IMG/VR virus record: IMGVR_UViG_3300048131_000027
Span: 1-33,011 of that record
Origin: a virus
DNA: 33,011 bases
Strand: one strand, 5' to 3'
The position numbers and the translations under genes are program-made. How positions within the stretch are numbered: position 1 is the first letter of the stretch; every line of letters starts with the position of its first letter. This document shows positions 19,926 through 27,005 of this stretch, one piece after another. The notes under the pieces were generated by a model, which was not told the origin of the DNA, ran no database searches, and saw nothing but the letters and a program-made list of their open reading frames with translations.

Positions 19926-21632
19926 TTATATACCTTTAAGCTCTTTATAAGAGTCGCTGACTTTAATTCCTGGAGTACCTAAGACTTCCCTAGCTATTTT
20001 ACTTATGGCTGCAGCTTTTTCCGCAACACTCATATCTGAATCTAGTATACGTTCAATAGCTGTTTTATAGGCTGGGCTTAGTGTAGCGGCTTCACCCTTT
20101 ATATCTACTCTTCTTTTTATATTTTCTTCAATTTGATTTGCGTCTCTCTTAGATAAAACACTTTTGATCTTTTCCCATAGAGATAATTCATTATCAGTAC
20201 TTACTTCATCTTCATCAGAAAAGAACTCGTTTACAACATCATTATCAGTATCCGAACTTATTCTATCTTGAAACTCAGCAGCTGTCTCATCTTCACCTTT
20301 AACTAGACTACTTTCAGAAAAACTAGGAGTTAAATCTACTTCTAAAGGCTCATCTCTCATAAACAAACCCTTGGTTTCATCCTTACCCGTATTACTTAAT
20401 ATATCATCAACAACAGTATTGCCTGTGCTTATAGTAGAACTATCTTCAGTTATACCTAATTCACTAAGTCTTGGTTGATTTAAATCCTCTGAAAGAGGCT
20501 TAGGAGGACGCATTATGGTTGATTCTTCTCCTTTTGAATCTAATCTCCCTACATAATCAGGGTCAAATATTTTAGCTGCATATTTATCTGATAGTCCTTG
20601 AGTCTCCGTAAACGAATCAATAAGTACTTTAGCTAATGTATTGTTTTTAACCCCATTATTAAAAGCTTCCATTTCTTCTGGAGTATTAATAAATTTTAAT
20701 GTTTCCATTAACATAGGTGTTCGGTTAGTATTAGAATTAAATAAAGGACTCTGAACAATTAATTGCTTTTCTAGTTTAGCAAAGTTTAAACCTATTTCCT
20801 GCAACTTAGCCATAGCTTCAGCAGTATCTTTAGATCCTGTATTTGTTAAAAGGAGATTAAAAGCATTAGGATTACTTAAATCCATATCATCTCGTGGTAA
20901 ATACTTGGCTTTCATCAGCCTAGTATATCTATCACTTGTAATTTGCATATCATCTGCTGTGTAGTCTGTTTCAGGTAAAGCAAAAGGATTTACGTTAAGC
21001 TCATCATATACAGTACCTCTATCGCCTTGAAAGCCTAAAAGATCATCTACAGGTACACCAGCGATTTGCATATTCTTTACTATATCTGCTGCAGAAGACT
21101 TCGGGTTCATTACAAACAGATTAGCAAAAGCATTGCTAACAGCGCCGTTAGAGTGTGCTTCAGTTTTATTGTTAGGATCTTTATTTAAGTTGTTAGCTAT
21201 ATTTAAATGTATAGTGCGTAGTGCATCTATAGAAGACATACCTTCTGGTAATTCGATACCGTTTTCTGGTAGCTTTAAAGACTTCAATATAGTGTCTTTA
21301 TTTATTTTATTACCCATACCTAAAGTATTAAAAGCATCTTTAGTTACGTATATCTCTTTATAGATAGCATCTAAATTAGGATAAGCCTGAGCTAATGCTA
21401 TATATTCAGCTTCTGATATATCAAAGTCTCTTTTTAAGTTATTCATTTGTAGAATGGAATTGTCTACTTCTGCGGCTGCTGTCTTGTATTTACTAGCATT
21501 AGATCTTGCTGTAGTCATCATATTATCAACATACTTATTTTGCTGTTCTGTACGTTGCTTTATACCCTCAGCTAGAGAAGTCCCTAAACCCTGAGCTAAA
21601 CCCGAACCAAATGCACCACTAAATAAACCCAT
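19926..21632 (-). CDS. Putative internal virion protein, 568 aa
   Basis: Begins MGLFSGAFGSGLAQGLGTSL, a Gly-rich amphipathic start typical of ejection-complex proteins, followed by a Gln/Asn-rich helical region (GIKQRTEQQNKYVDNMMTTA). The central part is helical. About 380-490 is low-complexity, Ser/Asp/Glu-rich (KGEDETAAEFQDRISSDTDN). The C-terminus is helical (SVAEKAAAISKIAREVLG). I infer a T7 gp14/gp15-type role from its place directly before the 1129-aa protein. No enzymatic motif seen. AGAGAGG lies well spaced before the ATG. Confidence 0.6.
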   Translation of the reverse strand: MGLFSGAFGSGLAQGLGTSLAEGIKQRTEQQNKYVDNMMTTARSNASKYKTAAAEVDNSILQMNNLKRDFDISEAEYIALAQAYPNLDAIYKEIYVTKDAFNTLGMGNKINKDTILKSLKLPENGIELPEGMSSIDALRTIHLNIANNLNKDPNNKTEAHSNGAVSNAFANLFVMNPKSSAADIVKNMQIAGVPVDDLLGFQGDRGTVYDELNVNPFALPETDYTADDMQITSDRYTRLMKAKYLPRDDMDLSNPNAFNLLLTNTGSKDTAEAMAKLQEIGLNFAKLEKQLIVQSPLFNSNTNRTPMLMETLKFINTPEEMEAFNNGVKNNTLAKVLIDSFTETQGLSDKYAAKIFDPDYVGRLDSKGEESTIMRPPKPLSEDLNQPRLSELGITEDSSTISTGNTVVDDILSNTGKDETKGLFMRDEPLEVDLTPSFSESSLVKGEDETAAEFQDRISSDTDNDVVNEFFSDEDEVSTDNELSLWEKIKSVLSKRDANQIEENIKRRVDIKGEAATLSPAYKTAIERILDSDMSVAEKAAAISKIAREVLGTPGIKVSDSYKELKGI

Positions 21633-21634
21633 AA

Positions 21635-22210
21635 TTAAACCTCTCTTGACATAAGACCTTCAGTAGGTGCGCTTTCTAACACATCACTGAATGAGTCTTC
21701 TGTTGTACCTACTTCTGCATCTGTACTTAGCTCTTCTACAACTTGTTCTTGTAGTATTACACCAGGATCTTCTGCGTCTTCTTTTTTACCTAAACCTACT
21801 TGAACTTTTAACTTAGCCGCTAGAGTACGCATTCTCTTCTCTTGTGCTGCTTCATCTCTGTCTTTATAGTCTAGCATTGTTTCTTTATAGTCTACACCTA
21901 CCACATCAGCGATAGCTTTTACTTGTAAGGCTATATAAGGTTTTAGTATTAGTTTAGTATCTACAGAATGTATACCATTCATAACACCCGTAGACAACAT
22001 GGAGTCAGCAACAATACTAATTGGTACACCTATATCTAAAGTGTCTATTAATTCTTCTTGTGCTTCAACATCACCTAGTTTTTTCATATAGAACTCTAGT
22101 GCATCTAAAGGGTCTGCATACATGGCAGGGTTTTCCCACGGTGCATTCTTAGGTTCATCCGTTAAAGACTGTCCAGGAACAGGTCCTTCAAATAGTGTAG
22201 GTATTGCCAT
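21635..22210 (-). CDS. Conserved marine-phage virion protein, 191 aa
   Basis: The start chosen is the ATG at 22210 (MAIPTLFEGPVPGQSLTDEP), with AGGA nine bases upstream; an in-frame start at 22243 would lie inside the previous gene. The opening phrase IPT-x-x-x-x-PVPGQSLT, followed by PWENPAMYADPLDALEFYM, is one I recall from structural proteins of cyanophages and other marine phages. A helical body (LIDTLDIGVPISIVADSMLS) and an acidic tail (LSTDAEVGTTEDSFSDVLES) follow. Function is unknown beyond probable virion location. It lies between a membrane protein and the internal virion proteins. Confidence 0.65.
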   Translation of the reverse strand: MAIPTLFEGPVPGQSLTDEPKNAPWENPAMYADPLDALEFYMKKLGDVEAQEELIDTLDIGVPISIVADSMLSTGVMNGIHSVDTKLILKPYIALQVKAIADVVGVDYKETMLDYKDRDEAAQEKRMRTLAAKLKVQVGLGKKEDAEDPGVILQEQVVEELSTDAEVGTTEDSFSDVLESAPTEGLMSREV

Positions 22211-22220
22211 TGTGTTTATC

Positions 22221-22643
22221 CTATTTAGTGAAGCCAGCGCCAAAGTAGAGGCCGACTATTGCTGAAACTATGTGTGTGTCTAGTGGGGTTATAACAAAAC
22301 CACGAGCTGCTTTCCAATGTATTGCATCTGGTGCGCCTAAGAGCCAGTTAATAAAGCCACCCTGTACTTCTGTATAACCAACGATTACGCTTACGTCAGG
22401 ATACCATACTGCTACTAGCTTTGGCAATACGATAATAGAGCCTACTGCAGATAAAGCTATGATCCTACGTGTCCAAGCAAAGTGTTTATCTTTACTGCCA
22501 TGCTCTCTTGCATCACTGACTGCGCCTACAAGGGCTTTCTGTTGTTCTGCTTTAGCTTTATTGCTTTGACCCCAGATGGACATAACTCCACCTAAGACAG
22601 TAGAGAAAAGCATTGTGATTAATTCTAGTGGTAATCCAAACAT
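22221..22643 (-). CDS. Three-TM membrane protein, holin candidate, 140 aa
   Basis: Hydrophobic segments at about 5-24 (PLELITMLFSTVLGGVMSIW), 60-84 (RIIALSAVGSIIVLPKLVAV) and 119-138 (LDTHIVSAIVGLYFGAGFTK), joined by a charged loop (KAKAEQQKALVGAVSDAREH). Three membrane spans and its position immediately downstream of the muramidase gene make it a holin candidate. It also recurs, as I recall, as an unnamed membrane protein in marine phages, so the role stays open. AGGA precedes the ATG. Confidence 0.6.
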   Translation of the reverse strand: MFGLPLELITMLFSTVLGGVMSIWGQSNKAKAEQQKALVGAVSDAREHGSKDKHFAWTRRIIALSAVGSIIVLPKLVAVWYPDVSVIVGYTEVQGGFINWLLGAPDAIHWKAARGFVITPLDTHIVSAIVGLYFGAGFTK

Positions 22644-22652
22644 TATTTAGTC

Positions 22653-23744
22653 CTATGGTCTAACCTGTAATAAGAAAGGTTCTAAATCTTTTAAAGACGT
22701 ATGCGTACCTTGCTTAGCAGTACTTCCTTCTACAGAAGCCCATATGTCTGCTATTCTCTGTAGCATAGCTTTCTCTGATTTTTTACCTGCCATCCAATTA
22801 TCATATCCAGTTTCTTTTAAAGCTAATCTACCTATAGATTCCTGTACCGCAGGAGAATAAATAGTATCAGCTTTTAAATTTAATTTATCTGCCCAAGAGT
22901 TTTTTCCTGGGGCTTGTGGAGTACCGTTTTTACCGAACAAAGAGGTATATACTACTTGATATTTACCTACAGCACTTGTACCATTTTTAGTTCCTGGCAA
23001 TGTTCCTTTAGTGGCATTTATTAACTTTCTTTGGTAGTCTGCTAATTCAGACAACTTCATCTCTGTTATAGGTTTATTAGGCTTTAATGTATCTCCATAA
23101 TTATAAACCATATCATACTCAGTAGTTCCTATGCCATGCTTTGCTTGTCTGCTTAATTTCTTAGGATCAGCACCCTCACCTAAAGCAATACGATCTAGAA
23201 GCTGTTGTGTAGGATCTTTTGCAACACTAGCAGGTTTAGCCATAAGACCTACTTTATTACCCTTTAGTGTAGAAATATCTTGTTGTCTATCTTGATCTTG
23301 CTCAATAGCTTTAGCTATATCTACAACAGGCGCTTTTTCTTCTACAAGCTTTTCTGCTGCATCAGCACGTACATCTTTCATTATGTCGGATTCTAGAATA
23401 TCTCTCTCTTTTATTATAGAACCAGAGAAGTTCATAGGATACCCTTTTATAGAAGATAAGAACCTATTAATTTCTTCTGGCGAAGATTTAGGTCTTTCTG
23501 CTGTAAAGTTCATACCTCTAAACCTAGTTGCTTTATTTTCAGATGCTTGTTTTATCATGTTCTCAAGACTGCTAACAACAATGGAATCACCATCTAGTTT
23601 ATCTGGAGATGGCGCTCTCTCTAACATACCTCTAGGCTCAGAAGGCTTTTCTTCTTTGTTTATGTATGCTTTTATTTTTTCCTCAATATCCTGCATCATC
23701 TTTTTAGTGCTGAAATCCTGAGAATAGTCTATTAAACTTGCCAT
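22653..23744 (-). CDS. Muramidase with C-terminal lambda-R-like lysozyme domain
   Basis: Predicted peptidoglycan-cleaving enzyme, 363 aa. Residues about 180-345 align with the lambda endolysin (gpR, lytic transglycosylase) pattern: LLDRIALGEGA with catalytic Glu190 (lambda LDMLAWSEGT), EYDMVYNYG (lambda YDVIVGG), SAVGKYQVV (lambda STGAGRYQLL), IYSPAVQE (lambda FSPKSQD) and IADIWASVEG (lambda CSNIWASLPG). The N-terminal 180 residues are charged, helical and Lys/Glu-rich with no known domain. Its place among ejection-protein genes suggests a virion-borne muramidase that opens the wall during entry, the job done by part of gp16 in T7. It could also serve as the endolysin, helped by the membrane protein next to it. 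Confidence 0.82.
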   Translation of the reverse strand: MASLIDYSQDFSTKKMMQDIEEKIKAYINKEEKPSEPRGMLERAPSPDKLDGDSIVVSSLENMIKQASENKATRFRGMNFTAERPKSSPEEINRFLSSIKGYPMNFSGSIIKERDILESDIMKDVRADAAEKLVEEKAPVVDIAKAIEQDQDRQQDISTLKGNKVGLMAKPASVAKDPTQQLLDRIALGEGADPKKLSRQAKHGIGTTEYDMVYNYGDTLKPNKPITEMKLSELADYQRKLINATKGTLPGTKNGTSAVGKYQVVYTSLFGKNGTPQAPGKNSWADKLNLKADTIYSPAVQESIGRLALKETGYDNWMAGKKSEKAMLQRIADIWASVEGSTAKQGTHTSLKDLEPFLLQVRP

Positions 23745-23758
23745 TGCTATTACCTTTA

Positions 23759-25843
23759 TTATAACCCTGCTTTACCACCAGAAGCCCAATTAATTAAACC
23801 AGGCCCTATTGCTCCTAAGAAAGAGCCTAAGCCTTGTCCCTTACCTATATCTATATTAGCTTGTATCTGTGCTAAAGACACTTCGTTTTGCATACCTTGT
23901 AGTTGAATACGTAAGGCTCTTTCTGCTTCATTCTCTGCTACTTTGTAAGCATAGCTAATAACATCACGCTCTTCTTGTATTATATTATTATAAGCAGTTG
24001 CAGTAAATTGGTTAGCAGTCATAGCCGCATCTCTGTTAGCTTGGTTTTGTGCTGCAGTCTCTGCTGTTGTTATAGACTGTGACCAAGCCGCATTTGCTTG
24101 AGCTACAACTAAAGCATTAGTAGCATTAAATTGTTCACGGGCTGTACGTTGTGTAGCATTATATTGATCAATAGTATTAGCCTCACCTGCGTTAAACTTA
24201 TTCATAGCATTAGCTTGCTCACTATTATACATAGCTATGTTAGCACTTAGATTTGCAAAGAACTGGTTTGTCTGGTTCTCACTGGAAGCATTAAACTGTT
24301 TAGAAGCATTCATTGCTGCTTGATCTGTTAGTAATGCATTTGTAAGTTGTTGGCTCTTCATTATAGCCGTCTGTTGTGTATTCTCTAAACTAGCCATATC
24401 CATATTTAAGAAAGACTTAGCATTTTGTACTGCGGCTTGTTGGCGATTATTTAAGTTAGTTAAATCTAACTGAGACATAGCAGCTGCATCTGCCATGATC
24501 TTAGCGTTTGTACTGTTGAGGTTTGTTAGATCTACAGTCTGAGCCATTCGTGCATTCTCTAATGCTACCTGTTGTTCAGCAGTAAAGTTAATATTAGCAA
24601 TTTCAGATATCTTGGCAGAGTTAGCTACTCTAGATTGAAACTCTTGATTAAATTCTAATCCAAGAAAATCTGCCCTCTTCTCTGCTGCAAACATAGCAGA
24701 CTGTTGACGATTACTTAAATTAGTAAGCTCAAACTTAGCCGATGTTTGAGCATCCTGTACAGCTATAGGTAAAGCACTTTCCATAGCCGCTTGTATCATA
24801 GCTTGACCTGCCATTGAAGATGCAGATAAGCCACGAGAAGCCATTTTAGATGCCGCATTACGCATTGCACCTGCCGCCCAAGCAGGAGGAGACTTACCTT
24901 CAAAGTCTGCCATCAAGCCTGTAAGTTGACCTTGCACTGTAGCATCTGTTGATGGTGCGCCTGTAGCCGCTTCAAAGTTTGTTTCAACTCTAACACGATC
25001 CATATCAACAGCAGAGCCTGATATAAGTTCACCCTCTTCTAACTTACGTGCTTCTACGTCTGCAACTTTCTGTGCTTCATTAATTTGAGCTACACTTAAA
25101 CCTAATTGAGCTAACTCTTGAGGGTTCATAGACTGTGCATCTACAAGTGCTTCAGCGCTGGGCTTACCTGTAGCCGCTTCTAACCTGTCTAATACAGTAG
25201 CTACATCCGCAGTAGCTTCTACAGCGTCATATGTTACCGCATCTTTCTGCTCAGGTGCATCAACAGGTGTAGCTGTTTCTGCTACTGTTTGTTCTGCTTG
25301 AGGAGCAGTAGTTGTAATTGTTCCTGTAGTAGGGTCTATCATACCTGCAGTCTTATCTTCATCAGAGACAGTTGCTACATCAGCGCTAGTTACTTGAGAA
25401 GAAGGGTCTTTTAGCATTGCAGAAGTAGATTCTGCCGCAGTTGGTAATTGTGTAACTTTATACTGTGAATAGGTCGAAGCTAAATTAGATTGTGCTGCGT
25501 TTATATTAGTCTGAGCCTTTTGTGCAGCATCTGCAAGAGCTTTGTTGCTAGGGTCTTTCTGTGAAGCTGCCATAGCCGCTTGAGCATCTTGTTGGGCTTT
25601 AGCGTAGGCATCTTGGGCTGAATCTAGGTTTGTTACACTACCACCTTCCTGATAACCCTGGACATACCCTCCTTGTGCCATACTAATACGTTTTGATGCT
25701 ACCTCTGCCATCTTGCCTAGCGTAGATGCCGCTTTAGGTGAAGCCGCTAAGAATGCCGCTTGCTCATCTGCTTGCATACCCTGCATCTCTGGTATTATCT
25801 TACCCATTTGTTCAGGTGTAAATCCACCAAATTTCATAGCCAT
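23759..25843 (-). CDS. Ala/Gln/Asn-rich structural protein with hendecad repeats, 694 aa
   Basis: Probable virion protein. The N-terminus begins MAMKFGGFTPEQMGKIIPEM, with a GGYVQGYQEGG turn near 58-68. Residues 70-200 are low-complexity Ala/Gln/Thr. Two copies of an EAATG-x-PS-x-(E/D)A motif lie near 222 and 291. From 372 to about 613 the sequence repeats every 11 residues (often paired as 22), for example DLTNLN at 438 and 460, and Phe/Tyr at 517, 528, 539, 550, 561 and 572. A helical hendecad coiled coil is expected. The C-terminus is Gly-rich (GKGQGLGSFLGAIGPGLINW). No enzyme motif. The long rod-like repeat suggests an ejection-channel or fibre-like part. AAGGAC precedes the start. Confidence 0.65.
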   Translation of the reverse strand: MAMKFGGFTPEQMGKIIPEMQGMQADEQAAFLAASPKAASTLGKMAEVASKRISMAQGGYVQGYQEGGSVTNLDSAQDAYAKAQQDAQAAMAASQKDPSNKALADAAQKAQTNINAAQSNLASTYSQYKVTQLPTAAESTSAMLKDPSSQVTSADVATVSDEDKTAGMIDPTTGTITTTAPQAEQTVAETATPVDAPEQKDAVTYDAVEATADVATVLDRLEAATGKPSAEALVDAQSMNPQELAQLGLSVAQINEAQKVADVEARKLEEGELISGSAVDMDRVRVETNFEAATGAPSTDATVQGQLTGLMADFEGKSPPAWAAGAMRNAASKMASRGLSASSMAGQAMIQAAMESALPIAVQDAQTSAKFELTNLSNRQQSAMFAAEKRADFLGLEFNQEFQSRVANSAKISEIANINFTAEQQVALENARMAQTVDLTNLNSTNAKIMADAAAMSQLDLTNLNNRQQAAVQNAKSFLNMDMASLENTQQTAIMKSQQLTNALLTDQAAMNASKQFNASSENQTNQFFANLSANIAMYNSEQANAMNKFNAGEANTIDQYNATQRTAREQFNATNALVVAQANAAWSQSITTAETAAQNQANRDAAMTANQFTATAYNNIIQEERDVISYAYKVAENEAERALRIQLQGMQNEVSLAQIQANIDIGKGQGLGSFLGAIGPGLINWASGGKAGL
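24005..24730 (-). repeat. Encoded 11/22-residue repeat array
   Basis: Within the 694-aa protein, residues 372-613. Register points at 372 (ELTNLS), 394, 416, 438 (DLTNLN), 460 (DLTNLN), 482 (DMASLE), 504, 526 (NQFFAN), 548 (NKFNAG) and 570 (EQFNAT) are exactly 22 apart. The 515-572 stretch also repeats at 11. The repeat shows at the protein level; DNA copies are diverged. Confidence 0.75.
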
Positions 25844-25857
25844 TTTAATAGTCCTTA

Positions 25858-26112
25858 TTAATTACCCAACTTCATCCAAACTGCAGCAGCAACAAAGCTG
25901 AATATAGCAATGGTTGTTATTTTAACGAATGTATTCCATATACTTAAACGTGTTTGTCTCCACGTTGTTAATAGGTTGCGTACCTCACGTATATCTTCTG
26001 CGGCTGACTCATCATGTAAGCCTAACTCACGTAGAACTAACTTAGCTCCACGCTTAGCTGATCTGTCTAGTATAATCTCTAGCTCTTCTGGGGTCAACGT
26101 TATATTGGACAT
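25858..26112 (-). CDS. DUF6127-like membrane protein, holin candidate, 84 aa
   Basis: The start chosen is the ATG at 26112 (MSNITLTPEELEIILDRSAK), in a TAATG overlap with the upstream fibre gene. A longer in-frame start at 26136 lies inside that gene. The layout L-T-x-x-ELE-x-x-L-x-R-(S/A)-A-x-RGAK, then RELGLHDESAAEDIREVRNL and a single C-terminal membrane helix (VKITTIAIFSFVAAAVWMKL), matches a small alphaproteobacterial and phage family I recall as DUF6127. One TM helix with a cytoplasmic helical domain fits a pinholin-like or membrane-anchor role. No direct evidence for lysis. Confidence 0.7.
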   Translation of the reverse strand: MSNITLTPEELEIILDRSAKRGAKLVLRELGLHDESAAEDIREVRNLLTTWRQTRLSIWNTFVKITTIAIFSFVAAAVWMKLGN

Positions 26113-27005
26113 TATGCTGACTCCGTAAAGACCCAAGCCCCATGAGGAGCTTCACCTGTTAAAGAGAAGTTCTGTGAAGATGAATTACCATTGGTTGTAA
26201 TACCTACAGATCCAGTGTTATACCAAAACCCCCAACGATGAGTACAAGTTGTATCTGATGCAGAAGAGGTATATCTAGTTTGGCTATACCCATCGCCACC
26301 TCTTTCTCTAGCGTACAAGAGTATCTCACCAGAAGCAAGTGTTTGAGTAGAACTCTTAGATCCATCTCTATCATAAGACCATTTGCCTGGCATTACGATA
26401 CACATACCACCTGCCCATGCATTACCTGCTGATCTATTAAATGTATATGAAACATTACCTACTAGATTATGCGGTAGATTTATCTGATCAGCAGCACAAT
26501 TATTATTACTAGCTGAAGTATTAAATACATTTGTATGTGTGTGAGTCATTGTTATAGGATCTGTTCTAGAAGAACCACCTTGCATAGCCGCAATACCTAT
26601 TATTGTTGTCCACTGACTAGACGTATGTTGTGTAGTTCTTGTAGTATTGTTAGGGCAAGTGTCGTTGTTTTGATATCTACTATTAGGGTTGTTAGCACCA
26701 CTATCATCTGATGTCATAAGTTGCCCACCAGGACTACTTTCAAGACTGACCCATATAGCTCCTGAATTTTTTACTGACCTAAAGTCTGTTAACTTTTGAA
26801 GCGTAGTACCCTCATAATAATTATTGTAGAAGTCACCTAAATCAATAGCTCCACTTGTAGGGATATCTGTATTGCTGTTGTATCCGAAGTTACTACGTAC
26901 ATTAGAGCCTCCCCTATAGAAGTCAGACAGGCTTATACTTCCTGTTTTATCGTATTCACTTCTTAGGTTAGCAAAACTAATTGCTCCTGATGCAGGTAGA
27001 GCCAT
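26112..27005 (-). CDS. Putative receptor-binding / tail fibre protein, 297 aa
   Basis: Begins MALPASGAISFANLRSEYDK, a start I recall in many marine-phage tail proteins. A second version of the motif, IPTSGAIDLGDFYNNYYEG, follows after about 48 residues; both read P-x-SGAI-x-(F/L)-x-x-(L/F). The rest is Ser/Thr/Asn/Gly-rich, strand-predicted, with several Cys and an HTHT motif (TMTHTHTNVF). There are no collagen or coiled-coil stretches. Such composition and its place after a fibre gene suggest a surface-exposed adhesin or fibre tip. Start overlaps the upstream stop as TAATG, so it may be co-translated with the fibre shaft. Confidence 0.68.
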   Translation of the reverse strand: MALPASGAISFANLRSEYDKTGSISLSDFYRGGSNVRSNFGYNSNTDIPTSGAIDLGDFYNNYYEGTTLQKLTDFRSVKNSGAIWVSLESSPGGQLMTSDDSGANNPNSRYQNNDTCPNNTTRTTQHTSSQWTTIIGIAAMQGGSSRTDPITMTHTHTNVFNTSASNNNCAADQINLPHNLVGNVSYTFNRSAGNAWAGGMCIVMPGKWSYDRDGSKSSTQTLASGEILLYARERGGDGYSQTRYTSSASDTTCTHRWGFWYNTGSVGITTNGNSSSQNFSLTGEAPHGAWVFTESA

